Assembly: GCA_011389815.1 (NCBI GenBank) | Contig: JAABTP010000011.1 | Coordinates: 1-50,086 of the forward strand | DNA from: Desulfobulbaceae bacterium | GTDB lineage: Bacteria > Desulfobacterota > Desulfobulbia > Desulfobulbales > Desulfobulbaceae | Length of the DNA: 50,086 nucleotides | Direction of reading: 5' to 3' | Shown: positions 15,771 to 25,398 of the stretch, piece by piece | How positions within the stretch are numbered: position 1 is the first letter of the stretch | Layout of the letters: the number at the start of each line of letters is the position of its first letter | The notes under the pieces: generated by a model | What the model was told of the DNA's origin: nothing | The model's database searches: none | What the model saw: the letters and a program-made list of their open reading frames with translations, nothing else | Made by a program: the position numbers and the translations under genes

Positions 15771-16876
15771 AAGCATTCATCGCGCTTGAAGATGGCACCG
15801 TGCTTACAGGCCGCTCTTTTACCGGAGCCGGGGAAGCAGTGGGTGAAATAGTCTTTAATACCAGCATGAGCGGTTACCAGGAGGTCTTGACCGATCCCTC
15901 TTATACAGGCCAGCTGGTCACCATGACCTATCCCCTGATCGGTAATTACGGGGTCAATGAGGAGGATATGGAATCCTCGTCAGTCCATCCCCGCGCCTTT
16001 CTGGTGCGTGAGTATCAGGATGTTCCCAGTAATTTCAGAGCAACAGGAACGCTGGCTGAATTTTTGCAAAAATATGGCGTATTGGGTGTTGATGGCTTTG
16101 ATACCCGAATGCTGACCCGGATTATCCGTAAGCATGGTGCTATGAAGGCGATTATCTCCACCGAGAATCTGAATGAGGCATCCTTAGTGCAACGGGCAAA
16201 AGAATGGTCTGGCCTGGTGGGTCGGGACATGGTCGCCCAGGTCACAACCGGAACAGCCTATAACTGGATCAATAATGCTCCGGCCGAAGGCGCCGATTTT
16301 TCCCCAGAGGCAGATGATAAATTTAAGGTGGTTGCCTATGATTTTGGTGTGAAATACAACCAGCTTCGTATTCTTAAAGAAAAGGGCTGCGCTGTCCATG
16401 TGGTTCCTGCCACCACCTCTGCTGAGGATGTGCTGGCCCTGAACCCGGACGGTGTTTTTCTTTCCAACGGCCCTGGCGACCCTGCCGGGGTAGATGGGGT
16501 TGTGGAAAACGTGCGCAAGCTTTTGGGCAAGAAGCCTGTCTTTGGCATCTGTCTTGGCCATCAGATTCTGGGACTGGCCTACGGGGCTTCCACCTATAAG
16601 CTTAAATTCGGTCACCGGGGCGGCAACCAGCCGGTCAAGGATTTGCAGACCGGCAAGGTGGAGATCACCTCGCAGAATCACGGATTCTGCGTTGATCAAG
16701 AAAATTTACCAGATCAGGTCGAGATAACCCATATTAATCTTAATGATGGCAGCCTGGAGGGAATGCGCCACACCGGGTTTCCGGCCTTTTCTGTGCAATA
16801 TCATCCAGAGCACGCACCTGGTCCCCATGATGCTGTTTATCTTTTTGACCGTTTTATTGAGCTGATGGCCCAGTGA
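15767..16876 (+). CDS. carA: Carbamoyl-phosphate synthase small subunit
   Basis: Glutaminase subunit that feeds ammonia to CarB for carbamoyl phosphate, the precursor of pyrimidines and arginine. The 369-residue product has the CarA-specific N-terminal domain ([30 protein letters not shown]) and a C-terminal class I amidotransferase domain: oxyanion loop SNGPGDP, nucleophile elbow [13 protein letters not shown] with the catalytic cysteine, and YHPEHAPGP with the catalytic histidine and glutamate. The start at 15767 matches the family and follows GGGAG; the longer frame from 15725 runs through the stem-loop. carB follows after 159 bp holding repeats. Confidence 0.96.
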   Translation: MKAFIALEDGTVLTGRSFTGAGEAVGEIVFNTSMSGYQEVLTDPSYTGQLVTMTYPLIGNYGVNEEDMESSSVHPRAFLVREYQDVPSNFRATGTLAEFLQKYGVLGVDGFDTRMLTRIIRKHGAMKAIISTENLNEASLVQRAKEWSGLVGRDMVAQVTTGTAYNWINNAPAEGADFSPEADDKFKVVAYDFGVKYNQLRILKEKGCAVHVVPATTSAEDVLALNPDGVFLSNGPGDPAGVDGVVENVRKLLGKKPVFGICLGHQILGLAYGASTYKLKFGHRGGNQPVKDLQTGKVEITSQNHGFCVDQENLPDQVEITHINLNDGSLEGMRHTGFPAFSVQYHPEHAPGPHDAVYLFDRFIELMAQ

Positions 16877-16884
16877 CAGATGTT

Positions 16885-16945
16885 GTAGGGGCGAACCTGT
16901 GTGTTCGCCCTCTCATACCGGGCAGACACGTAGGTCTGCCCCTAC
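16885..16945. repeat. REP-like dispersed hairpin repeat, full copy 2
   Basis: Same 61-bp architecture as at 9184: GTAGGGGCGAAC...GTTCGCCC followed by GGGCAGAC..GTCTGCCCCTAC, with GTAGGGGC/GCCCCTAC outer ends. It starts eight bases after the carA stop. Confidence 0.8.
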
Positions 16946-16967
16946 GCTATCTGAAAAAACGATAATC

Positions 16968-16998
16968 ATACCGGGTAGACACGCAGGTCTGCCCCTAT
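16968..16998. repeat. REP-like repeat, right-half copy
   Basis: ATACCGGGTAGACACGCAGG and the following TCTGCCCCTAT match only the right half of the units at 9184 and 16885. Two consecutive right halves in the carA-carB gap suggest local duplication or excision. Confidence 0.7.
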
Positions 16999-17035
16999 AT
17001 GAAATTTACATTAAATATTTCACATATCCTCTGTC

Positions 17036-20000
17036 ATGCCAAAACGCACAGATATACATAAGATTCTCATTATCGGGTCCGGCCCGATCATTATCAGCCA
17101 GGCCTGTGAATTCGACTACTCCGGTGCCCAGGCCGTCAAGGCCCTCAAGGAAGAGGGCTATGAGGTGGTGCTGATCAACTCCAACCCGGCCACTATTATG
17201 ACCGATCCAGGTTTGGCTGATCGTACCTATATTGAACCCATTACTCCGGAATACCTGATCAAGGTTATTGAGCGGGAGCGTCCTGATGCCATTCTGCCCA
17301 CTCTGGGCGGACAGACCGCCCTGAACACCGCCATTAAGGTGGCTGAGACCGGGATTCTGGAAAAGTATAATGTCGAGATGCTGGCTGCAAATATCGATGT
17401 TATCCGCAAGGCCGAAGGTCGGGAAGAATTCCGTGATGCCATGGAAAAAATCGGCCTCAATGTGCCGAAATCTTTTATTGTCCATACCATTGAAGATGCT
17501 ATGGATGCCGGTGACAAGATCGGTTTTCCCGTGATTGTTCGTCCCAGCTTCACCTTGGGCGGAACCGGCGGCGGGGTGGCCTATAACCGTCAGGAACTGC
17601 GGGAGATGTGTACAGCTGGCCTGGATCTTTCCATGACCACTGAGATCATGCTGGAGCGCAGCCTGCTGGGTTGGAAAGAATACGAGTTGGAGGTGGTACG
17701 GGACCGCAAGGATAACGTGGTTATTATCTGCTCCATCGAAAATATCGACGCCATGGGCGTACACACCGGTGATTCCATCACCGTGGCCCCGCAGCAGACC
17801 CTGTCTGATGTGGAGTACCAGGAGTTGCGGGACGCCTCCATTGCCATTATCCGGGAAATCGGGGTGGAGACTGGCGGTTCCAATGTTCAGTTTGCGGTCA
17901 ACCCGGCAGACGGCGAAATCATGGTTATTGAGATGAATCCTCGGGTTTCCCGTTCTTCTGCCCTGGCTTCCAAGGCCACCGGCTTCCCCATTGCCAAGAT
18001 TGCAGCCAAGCTGGCTGTGGGCTATACCCTGGATGAGTTAAAGAACGATATCACTCAGGAAACTTATGCCGCTTTTGAGCCCAGCATTGATTACTGTGTG
18101 GTCAAGATTCCCCGGTGGACCTTTGAGAAATTCCCTGAAGCCGATGATACCCTGACCACGGCCATGAAGTCGGTGGGCGAGACTATGTCCATGGGGCGCA
18201 CCTTTAAAGAGGCCTTTCAGAAGGCCATGCGTTCTCTGGAAATCGGACGGATGGGCTTTGGCTTTGATGGCAAGGATGGGATGGAGGATCTGCATCAGGA
18301 TGATCTGGAAAAGGCCCTTAAAGAACCCAGCTCCAAGCGTTTCTTTTTTCTCTTTGAGGCCATGCGACGGGGCATGTCCATTGAACGGATGCATGAGTTG
18401 AGCATGATTGACCCCTGGTATCTGCGCAACATGCAGCAGATCGTTGACATGGGCAAGAATATTGAGCAGCGGGGCTTTACCGGGCTTGATGCTGATTTCC
18501 TTTGCACGGTTAAACAACATGGTTTTTCTGATGTCCAATTGGGGTATCTCACTGGTACCTCAGAGGATGATATCCGTCAACTCCGTAAGGAAAAGGATGT
18601 CCTGCCGGTGTATAAGCTGGTGGACACCTGTGCTGCTGAGTTTGAATCCTACACGCCTTATTATTATTCCTGCTATGATCAGGAGAATGAATCCCTGCCT
18701 TCGGAGAATAAAAAAATCATCATCCTGGGTGGTGGGCCCAACCGAATCGGCCAAGGCATTGAGTTTGATTATTGCTGTGTCCATGCCTCCTTTGCCTTGG
18801 CAGAGATCGGGGTGGAATCCATCATGGTGAATTCCAACCCGGAAACCGTGTCCACGGATTATGATACATCAGATCGCCTCTATTTTGAACCGCTGACCCG
18901 TGAGGATGTACTCAATATCATTGAGCTGGAAAAGCCAGATGGTGTGATTGTTCAGTTTGGTGGTCAGACCCCACTCAATCTTGCTGTGGCCCTGGATAAG
19001 GCTGGGGTGAACATTATCGGGACCCCGCCCGATGCCATTGACCGGGCAGAGGACAGGAAGCGTTTTCAGCAGCTCTTGCAAAAGCTGGGGCTGAAGCAGC
19101 CGGAAAACGGCACAGTGAATAATCTGGAAGAAGCCCTGAAAGAGGTAGAGCGAATCGGCTATCCGGTTGTTATGCGTCCTTCCTATGTGCTGGGTGGTCG
19201 GGATATGCAGATCGTCTATAATGAGCAGGGCCTGCGGGAGTTCATGGCCCGGCCCACCATTATGGGCAGCGAGCATCCGGTTCTGCTGGATCGCTTTCTG
19301 AAAGATGCGGTTGAGGTGGATGTGGATGCGGTCTCTGACGGGACAATGACTGTGATTGGCGGGATCATGGAGCATATTGAAGAGGCTGGTATTCACTCTG
19401 GTGACTCGGCCTGTGTGCTGCCGCCCCATACTTTGTCTGAGAACATGATCAATGAGATCATGCGGGCCACCAAGGCCATGGCTGGTGAACTGGGCGTGAT
19501 CGGCTTGATGAATGTGCAGTATGCAGTCAAGGGTGAGGAACTCTGTATTCTGGAGGTCAACCCACGGGCCTCACGGACCGTGCCCTTTGTGTCCAAGGCC
19601 ACTGGTGTGCCTTTGGCTAAAATGGCAACCAAGGTGATGATGGGTATGACCCTGGAGGAACTGGGCTTTACTAAAGAGGTTGCCATTGATCATTGGGCGG
19701 TCAAAGAAGCGGTCTTTCCTTTTGATCGTTTTGAGAATGTGGATACCTTGCTTGGGCCGGAGATGAAATCCACTGGTGAGGTCATGGGGATAGATGGGGA
19801 TCTGGGGCTGGCCCTGGCCAAGTCGCAGCAGGCAGCCAATCAGCAGGTGCCTCAAACCGGAACCGTGTTTATCTCTGTTCGTCGTGGTGATAAGAAGCCC
19901 TTGGTACCAGTGATCACGTCTCTGCTGGAACGCGGCTTTACAATTCTGGCTACTGATGGCACTGCTGAGAAGTTTACAGAATATGGTCTGGAATGTGAGC

Positions 20001-20257
20001 AGATCAATAAGATTTCTCAGGGACGGCCTCATATCCTGGACAAGATCAAGGACGGGCAGGTGCAGTGGATCATCAATACCTCATCCGGCAGCAGAACCAC
20101 AGAGGATTCCTACCGGATCCGCCGGGCTGCTCTGGATTATCATGTTCCCTATACCACCACTGTGAGCGGGGCAGTGTCTATGGCCCAGGCTATTATTGCC
20201 TCTGCTGAGCAGGAGGTGGGGGTGAAGACGGTACAGGAGTTTTCCAGTCTAATCTAA
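17036..20257 (+). CDS. carB: Carbamoyl-phosphate synthase large subunit
   Basis: Synthesises carbamoyl phosphate from bicarbonate, ATP and CarA-derived ammonia. The 1073-residue product has the duplicated ATP-grasp structure: first half from [22 protein letters not shown] (about residue 9) with [12 protein letters not shown] and NVQFAVNP; second half from [20 protein letters not shown] (about 561) with [14 protein letters not shown] and [23 protein letters not shown]. The C-terminal allosteric MGS-like domain follows ([14 protein letters not shown]). Length is normal and no frame interruption is seen. Codon use is GC-richer than the surrounding accessory genes. Confidence 0.97.
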   Translation: MPKRTDIHKILIIGSGPIIISQACEFDYSGAQAVKALKEEGYEVVLINSNPATIMTDPGLADRTYIEPITPEYLIKVIERERPDAILPTLGGQTALNTAIKVAETGILEKYNVEMLAANIDVIRKAEGREEFRDAMEKIGLNVPKSFIVHTIEDAMDAGDKIGFPVIVRPSFTLGGTGGGVAYNRQELREMCTAGLDLSMTTEIMLERSLLGWKEYELEVVRDRKDNVVIICSIENIDAMGVHTGDSITVAPQQTLSDVEYQELRDASIAIIREIGVETGGSNVQFAVNPADGEIMVIEMNPRVSRSSALASKATGFPIAKIAAKLAVGYTLDELKNDITQETYAAFEPSIDYCVVKIPRWTFEKFPEADDTLTTAMKSVGETMSMGRTFKEAFQKAMRSLEIGRMGFGFDGKDGMEDLHQDDLEKALKEPSSKRFFFLFEAMRRGMSIERMHELSMIDPWYLRNMQQIVDMGKNIEQRGFTGLDADFLCTVKQHGFSDVQLGYLTGTSEDDIRQLRKEKDVLPVYKLVDTCAAEFESYTPYYYSCYDQENESLPSENKKIIILGGGPNRIGQGIEFDYCCVHASFALAEIGVESIMVNSNPETVSTDYDTSDRLYFEPLTREDVLNIIELEKPDGVIVQFGGQTPLNLAVALDKAGVNIIGTPPDAIDRAEDRKRFQQLLQKLGLKQPENGTVNNLEEALKEVERIGYPVVMRPSYVLGGRDMQIVYNEQGLREFMARPTIMGSEHPVLLDRFLKDAVEVDVDAVSDGTMTVIGGIMEHIEEAGIHSGDSACVLPPHTLSENMINEIMRATKAMAGELGVIGLMNVQYAVKGEELCILEVNPRASRTVPFVSKATGVPLAKMATKVMMGMTLEELGFTKEVAIDHWAVKEAVFPFDRFENVDTLLGPEMKSTGEVMGIDGDLGLALAKSQQAANQQVPQTGTVFISVRRGDKKPLVPVITSLLERGFTILATDGTAEKFTEYGLECEQINKISQGRPHILDKIKDGQVQWIINTSSGSRTTEDSYRIRRAALDYHVPYTTTVSGAVSMAQAIIASAEQEVGVKTVQEFSSLI

Positions 20258-20305
20258 TGCCCACCAGCAAATATTCCGTTGTTATGTCGAAGTGTTGTGA
20301 TTTTT

Positions 20306-20333
20306 GTAGGGGCACGACGTGCCGTGTCCCTAC
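20306..20333. repeat. Short hairpin repeat related to the REP-like family
   Basis: GTAGGGGCACG..CGTGTCCCTAC: the GTAGGG and CCCTAC ends pair and GGCAC pairs with GTGCC inside. It lies between carB and the convergent radical SAM gene. Confidence 0.6.
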
Positions 20334-20338
20334 GGTAT

Positions 20339-21715
20339 TCAGCCAGACCGCCACATCGCAGCCAGATAACGCAGGGTCAGGTGAATCCCTCCAATGCTGA
20401 GGCGAAGCAGAGTTTTTATTCCAAAGCGTTGGATCAGGTAGAAGGCATTATTCATGAAAAAGTTGACCTGAAGATTGGTCAGCAGTACCTCAGCATAATA
20501 GGCCCGCAAACTCATCTTGCTGGGCCGGATAGCAATATTACCAAAACTCCATTGCTCATAATCTGTTGGCTCAAAGAGGAGTCGATCCTGGAATTGCTGA
20601 AAAGCAGGCAGGCCAGGAAAGGGGGTCAGTGGTGAGAGCGAGGATATTTCCGGGCGCAGCTGGCGGATCGAACGGCGAAAGGCCTTGAAATCCTCATGAT
20701 CCCAATTGGGGTGCAAAATAAAAGAGGCCCAGGCATCTATTCCCCATTGCCGGAGTAAGTGGCTGACCTTGAGATTATCTTCCACAGAAGCCTTTTTCTG
20801 ATAACTTGCCAGCTCATCAGGATCAAAGGACTCATAGCCCACCAGCACTGCCTTGAGCCCGTGTCGGGCAAAACGGCGTACCCTTTCCTCATTATTCAGG
20901 ATGCTCTGCACAGACCCGTAGCAGAGAAAGTTTTTGCGGATTCCTTCCTGGTCAAGGAAGTCACAGAGCTGTTCCAGCCGTTCTCCACTACAGAGGAAGT
21001 CATTATCAATGATCATGATGCTGGGTTCGTCGATGGTGCGAATCTGCGTAAAGATGACCTCCATGTCCTGGTGGGCCTCTTTGCCGCCCTCAAGTCGCCA
21101 CCGCAGACAAAAAGAACAGCATTGGCTACATCCCTGGGAGGTTTGGAGTAAGGCACAGGGTTTATAGCCAAAATAGCTGTATTGGTCCCTGTATTGTTGG
21201 CAGGAACTGCGATCCGGCACCAGGTACTCGTTTTTTTGCCGGCGGATTTTCTTCGGGATTCCCTGTTGTACTGAGATTACGCCAGGAATATCAGGATCAG
21301 GTATGGCCTTGATGGGGGTTGCTAAGGCATGAAAGAGGCTATGCAGTCCCTCTGCTGTGGTTTGGTGCATCACATAATCGATAACCGGATCAGCAAAGGC
21401 CTGGGGCACGAGCTGGGCCTGGGTGCCGCCCACCACCACAGGAATGTTTTGATCAATGGTCTTGACAAGCCGGGCCAAGGCCAGCACATTCTCCACATCT
21501 ATACAGAGCGCGGTGATCCCCACCGCTTCCGGTTGCATTTCCAGTAGATACTGCCCGATATTCACCTGTTCCGCCATCATATCCAGGATAGTGACCTGAT
21601 GTTTTTCCTGGAGCACAGCAGAGACCGCCTCAAGCCCCAAAGGCTCGCAGAACATGAATTCGCCAATGGTGATGGCCTTGGGTGGACGGGGAGGGCGGAT
21701 AAGGAGGATACGCAT
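20339..21715 (-). CDS. B12-binding-domain radical SAM protein
   Basis: A 458-residue protein with an N-terminal cobalamin-binding-like Rossmann domain (RILLIRPPRPP; VVVGGTQAQLVPQAF, residues about 1-135) and a radical SAM barrel with the cluster motif CSQCCSFC (CX3CX2C), then DNDFLCSGERL and YESFDPDELA. The C-terminal part is of unknown function. It is clearly paralogous to the protein encoded at 32689 (same N-terminal LLIRP, EPLxLE, HQVxILDM and RSG/RSI-type end). Substrate unknown; members of this superfamily act as methylases or cyclases. ATG 21715 is used because upstream DNA is a tandem repeat. Tandem repeats lie 53 bp upstream of the start. Confidence 0.82.
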   Translation of the reverse strand: MRILLIRPPRPPKAITIGEFMFCEPLGLEAVSAVLQEKHQVTILDMMAEQVNIGQYLLEMQPEAVGITALCIDVENVLALARLVKTIDQNIPVVVGGTQAQLVPQAFADPVIDYVMHQTTAEGLHSLFHALATPIKAIPDPDIPGVISVQQGIPKKIRRQKNEYLVPDRSSCQQYRDQYSYFGYKPCALLQTSQGCSQCCSFCLRWRLEGGKEAHQDMEVIFTQIRTIDEPSIMIIDNDFLCSGERLEQLCDFLDQEGIRKNFLCYGSVQSILNNEERVRRFARHGLKAVLVGYESFDPDELASYQKKASVEDNLKVSHLLRQWGIDAWASFILHPNWDHEDFKAFRRSIRQLRPEISSLSPLTPFPGLPAFQQFQDRLLFEPTDYEQWSFGNIAIRPSKMSLRAYYAEVLLTNLQVNFFMNNAFYLIQRFGIKTLLRLSIGGIHLTLRYLAAMWRSG

Positions 21716-21767
21716 GGTGTTGGAGTAACCGGTGTGTCTCAATTTGAGTAAGGAGGCTGTCTCAAAC

Positions 21768-21871
21768 CGAGCATAACGCTTTGCTCGGTGCGAGTATAGT
21801 GCTTTGCTCAATACGAGTATAACGCTATGCTCAATGTAAGTATAGTGCTTTGCTCAATTCGAGTAAAATAC
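21768..21871. repeat. Four and a half 23-bp tandem direct repeats upstream of a radical SAM gene
   Basis: Units at 21768-21790, 21791-21813, 21814-21836, 21837-21859 and a partial unit at 21860-21871 follow the pattern CGAGTATArYGCTTTGCTCA plus three bases. The inner GAG..CTC allows each unit to form a small hairpin. Unit length (about two helical turns) would place repeated protein sites on one face of the DNA. The array lies between a radical SAM gene (minus) and a PilZ-like gene (plus). Confidence 0.9.
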
Positions 21872-22029
21872 TTGTCTGTTGCGGAGGCGAGTAATCATCT
21901 GTCCTGTCGTTGCGCGGTTCGGGGTAAAGCTGCGGTGCCCTGCCTGATCGCTTCAAATAATCATTGATATGCTTGCTCGCTTTTTATAAGCTGAGTTTAA
22001 GCTCAGACAAAATCAGCATACGAGACAGA

Positions 22030-22377
22030 ATGAAAGTTTATAGTGACTCAACACAAGAGAAGCGTGCATCCGAGAGAGTTCGGCTGGCCGGATATACTGT
22101 CAGTTTTATTGATGTTCATTGCAGTTCTTCGGTAACCGTCACGGATGTCTCCAATGAAGGGTTGCACATGATAAGAGTTCCGAGGAAACTGGCTTACAAA
22201 GAGACGCCGACAAGGATTACAGTTTCAGGAAATCTTCTTTCGGGAAACTGTTGCCTGACAATTATGCCGTGCTGGAGAAAGAAGGGGGTTGTTTATTGGG
22301 ATGTCGGGTTTTATATCAACAGCCCGCCTGAATTCTGGAGAAAATTTGTCAGACTTATAAAGATACGGAACAGGTAG
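22030..22377 (+). CDS. PilZ-like domain protein (possible c-di-GMP effector)
   Basis: A 115-residue cytoplasmic protein. It shows an arginine-rich start EKRASERVRL, compatible with the RxxxR part of PilZ, and VTDVSNEGLHM with the second PilZ motif DxSxxG (about residues 41-47). A hydrophobic C-terminal strand region (GVVYWDVGFYI) and a basic end follow. Known PilZ domains bind cyclic di-GMP and control motility, polysaccharide and secretion. The match is to motifs only, so I am moderately sure. The start at 22030 gives the usual short domain protein. A clear terminator follows at 22466. Confidence 0.6.
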   Translation: MKVYSDSTQEKRASERVRLAGYTVSFIDVHCSSSVTVTDVSNEGLHMIRVPRKLAYKETPTRITVSGNLLSGNCCLTIMPCWRKKGVVYWDVGFYINSPPEFWRKFVRLIKIRNR

Positions 22378-22465
22378 GAGTTACTTCATAACGAAACAGC
22401 TTCTCCGTCGCTGAATACAGTAATACCCCTCCATTCCGGCCGGGCGCGCCGGGATAACACAACAC

Positions 22466-22507
22466 GATAGACGGGATAATGCATCTTCCCGTCTATCTCT
22501 TTTTTTC
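22466..22507 (+). terminator. Rho-independent terminator after the PilZ-like gene
   Basis: GATAGACGGGA (22466-22476) pairs perfectly with TCCCGTCTATC (22487-22497), followed by CTCTTTTTTT. It lies 88 bp after the stop codon. Confidence 0.85.
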
Positions 22508-22647
22508 TGGAACCTGCCGTGATGATTATCCCTGTTTACAAACTGCCATACACGGTGGTAACCTGTCTGGCAGTTGTTATGATAAGGAGCGCGACAAGGA
22601 GCGAACCGCAGCATCCATCAAGCGAATAAAAAAGGGAAGAAAAAGCC

Positions 22648-23327
22648 ATGCCATTGCCTCAGCAAGAACCGCAACAGCAGATCAGCGAACAGGAATACCT
22701 GGACGGTGAACTCCTCAGCGAAGTGAAGCACGAGTTCATTGACGGTGCTGTTTACGCAATGGCAGGGGCCAGTGCTGATCATGGCAGAATAGCAGGCAAC
22801 CTTTTTGCCGCCTTCCTCCGCCATCTTCAGGAGCGGAAGTCACCATGTGAGCCTTTCCTGGCTGATATGAAAGTGAAGACCGGCAACAAGTTCTTTTACC
22901 CGGATGTGCTTATCTCCTGTGAACGAGAAGAGAATGACTCTTACCGCAATGCTCCTGTGAACGAGAAGAGAATGACTCTTACCGCAATGCCCCTGTGCTC
23001 ATTATCGAGGTGGTCTCGCAATCAACCCGTAAAAAAGACAACACCATAAAACGACAGTCCTACCAGACTCTTCCCAGCCTGGAAGAATTCGTTCTGATTG
23101 AGCAGGATTTTGTCGATATTGAGGTCTGTCGGAGGAGCAAGCACTGGTGGCCTGAGCATTATTATCTCGGCGATGCAGTGCATTTTGATATCACGGTCAA
23201 CAGACAGATGCTCTACTGCTTCTCCGGCGTGATTTCATCTCCCGGTAGTGGTGTCCGCTCAGGAACCTTGTCCAGTATGCTCCTGAATGCTGCTCTGTCC
23301 GCCTTCTTCGCCCGTTGTTTCAGATAA
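22648..23327 (+). pseudogene. Uma2-family (DUF820) nuclease-like gene, frameshifted by a 38-bp tandem duplication
   Basis: The first part (from ATG 22648) reads the Uma2 N-terminus, including VKHEFIDGAVYAMAGAS, and FYPDVLISC, the PD-(D/E)xK-type metal-site strand. At 22921-22996 a 38-bp unit is duplicated, which shifts the frame by two bases. The rest of the domain, LIIEVVSQSTRKKDN, YQTLPSLEEFVLIEQD and VDIEVCRRS, continues in another frame up to the 3' end. Removing one unit would restore a normal gene of about 190 codons or more. The last part overlaps the antitoxin gene on the opposite strand. Function of the family is unproven; it is common in mobile-rich genomes. Confidence 0.88.
22921..22996 (+). 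repeat. Two tandem copies of a 38-bp unit inside the Uma2 gene
   Basis: Unit 1 is 22921-22958 and unit 2 is 22959-22996. They begin GAACGAGAAGAGAATGACTC and differ at one base (GCTCC versus GCCCC). As 38 is not a multiple of three, the duplication causes the frameshift. Confidence 0.95.
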
Positions 23328-23464
23328 TCTTCTGTTGTGATGGCGGAAATTTTTTCAGACACGGCAGAAGAGATGAACTGATTGATCGACACACCTTCAC
23401 TGGAAGCTATTTGTTTGATGTGGCGATGAATAGAGTTGGGAAGTCGTAAACTGAGTGTGCTCAT
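23213..23464 (-). CDS. Ribbon-helix-helix antitoxin of a PIN toxin pair
   Basis: An 83-residue protein starting STLSLRLPNSIHRHIKQIASSEGVSINQFISSAVSEKI, the strand-helix-helix pattern of CopG/HicB-type DNA-binding antitoxins. The C-terminal tail (RAAFRSILDKVPERTPLPGDE) would wrap the toxin. Its ATG overlaps the stop of the PIN toxin gene by four bases (ATGA), so toxin comes first, which is the order seen in many PIN_3-type pairs. By family, it neutralises the toxin and represses the operon. Confidence 0.82.
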   Translation of the reverse strand: MSTLSLRLPNSIHRHIKQIASSEGVSINQFISSAVSEKISAITTEDYLKQRAKKADRAAFRSILDKVPERTPLPGDEITPEKQ

Positions 23465-23874
23465 TGTATTGCCTCCAATATTTTTCCAGGGCGCAGGGCC
23501 GTTATGCCGAATTTATCAACCCCTTTAAAATCTTTCATATTATGGGTGACGATTATTTGTGTTTTTGACGCGACAGCCACCTCAAGGACATGATCATCCT
23601 TCGGATCTTTCAGGTATGGCCGCCACAAAAAATAGATTTTTTGAAATTCGCTGAGGGCACATATGTTGTCGAGGATTACGTTAACCTCATTGTCAGATAT
23701 GCCCAATTCCTTTTGTTTTCGTTTCAGAACGTCTTCGTACTCAAAAAGCAATGTTGTTGATATAACCGGCGTTATTTCCCCGGCATCAATGCGTCGCAAA
23801 AGTTGATGCGATGCTCCTGATGAGGAATATAATCCTGAAAAAAGTACATTGGTGTCCATAATAATTCTTTTCAT
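23461..23874 (-). CDS. PIN-domain toxin (putative ribonuclease)
   Basis: A 137-residue PIN domain of the TIGR00305/PIN_3 type. Acidic active-site residues are recognisable: MDTNVLFSGL (first Asp), EYEDVL (Glu in helix), DPKDDHVLEVAV (central Asp pair) and THNMKDF (last Asp). Such toxins cleave RNA in a metal-dependent manner. It overlaps the antitoxin gene by four bases. All catalytic residues are present, so the module appears intact. Confidence 0.88.
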   Translation of the reverse strand: MKRIIMDTNVLFSGLYSSSGASHQLLRRIDAGEITPVISTTLLFEYEDVLKRKQKELGISDNEVNVILDNICALSEFQKIYFLWRPYLKDPKDDHVLEVAVASKTQIIVTHNMKDFKGVDKFGITALRPGKILEAIQ

Positions 23875-23975
23875 GTTTGCACGATACCATATGCGGTGTT
23901 AATCTGTCCAGCGATGGCGGTTAAGATAATGAGTGAAACCCGAAAAAATGTTAACAAACATTCAGAGGAGGTACA

Positions 23976-25398
23976 ATGCACTATGCCCGGATAATCCTCA
24001 CCCTAACCCTTGCCTTCCTTGTCCTGGCAGGCCCTTGGCCCGCCGCAGCCGAGGAAGAATTCGTCACCGCCCTGACCGGCAAGTTTCCCCCCCTTCAGCT
24101 ATTACGACAACCAAGGGAACCTTGCCGGTTTTGACGTGGACGTCAGTCGGGAGATCGCCCAACGCATCAACCGTGAATCCCGGATTGTCGCCACGGAATG
24201 GGACGGCATTCTGGCAGGGCTGCTGGCAGAGAAATACGACGCCATCATCGGTTCAATGGCCATCACCCCGACCCGGCAAGAAAGCGTGGATTTCTCCACC
24301 CCCTATTACCATTCCGGTGCCCAGCTCTTTGTCCACCGCGATAACCCGGACAAGGTCTATTCGATCAGCGAGTGCAACGGCCTGCGCATTGCGGTCGTGC
24401 TCGGCGAGACCTACCAGCATTTCCTTGAAGAAAAATTCCCGGATGTTGAGGTGGTCACCCTCAAATCAGCAGCCGAGATCTTTGCCATGCTGGAGCAGAA
24501 GCGGATCACCGGTTTTGTCACGGATCGGCTGGTCGGGGCTTGGCAGACCAAGGAGGCAGGCCGTCCCTTTGTGCCGGTGGGCGAGATGCTCTATAAGGAG
24601 CGCATCGGTATCCCGGTGCGCAAGGATAATCCGGATCTGCTCGGCCAGATCAACACTGCCCTGGCCGCAATGGAGGATGACGGCACCATGCAGCGCATCC
24701 ACCAACGTTATTTCGGCTTGGGCAAAACCTCCTCCTCCAAGCTCGGCACGATGGAGCCTTCGGTGATTGCGACCAAGCTGCTCAAGGGCTTTGCTGTCAG
24801 TCTCGGCATAGCCCTTGCTGCTCTCCTGCTCGGCTTTGTTCTGGCCATACCCAGCGGCCTGCTGCTGACCTTTCAGCGCGGCAGTCTCAAGCCGCTTCAT
24901 TTTTTGGTGCGGGGCTTTGTTGATTTTATCCGGGGCACCCCTGTCCTGATCCAGCTCCTCTTTGTCTGGCTGGGTCTTGGCTTGTCACCCTTTCCGGCAG
25001 CCATCCTCACCTTAGGTATCTGCGCAATGGCTTATATGGCCGAGGTTATCCGGGCAGGCCTGATGAGTGTTGATCCGGGCCAGGACTTAGGAGCACGGGC
25101 CTTGGGACTTTCTCCCCTGGATCGTTTCCGCTTTGTGGTCTGGCCCCAGGCCTTCCGCATTGCTATCCCGCCCTTGATGAACTGCGTGGTGGCCCTGCTC
25201 AAGGACACAGCCTTGGTCTCGATCATCTCCATCCCCGAGCTGATTCGCGAGGCCCAGTCCATTATCAGCGTCACCTTTGAGCCGGGTCTCTACTACCTGA
25301 TTGCCGGACTTATGTTCTTTGCTGTCACCTTCCCGCTGATGAAGCTCTCTGATCGCGTTGAACGATCCATCAAAGCCAAAGGATTTGCCCATGATTGA
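23976..25398 (+). pseudogene. Amino-acid ABC transporter binding protein fused to permease, frameshifted in a C7 run
   Basis: The frame from ATG 23976 (AGGAGG just upstream) encodes a signal peptide ending PAAAEEEF and then LTGKFPP, where a run of seven C (24087-24093 or thereabouts) shifts the frame and leads to an early TGA. One base fewer gives FSYYDNQGNLAGFDVDVSREIA, the expected start of an SBP_bac_3 domain. The following frame runs uninterrupted to 25398: binding domain (AEKYDAIIGSMAITPTR, FSTPYY) and, after about residue 210, a permease domain with the EAA loop ALGLSPLDRFRFVVWPQAFRIAIPP. A binding protein/permease fusion is rare but known. The shift may be a sequencing error, a real mutation or phase variation. 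Confidence 0.85.

Noticed and set aside
21768-21871. CRISPR array.
   Set aside because: The repeated 23-bp units are directly adjacent without spacers, and no cas gene is nearby, so this is a tandem repeat.
23933-24766. A long plus-strand frame covering much of the ABC importer fusion.
   Set aside because: It is Arg/Pro/Ser-rich and in the wrong frame; the true protein, with family motifs, lies in the other two frames.
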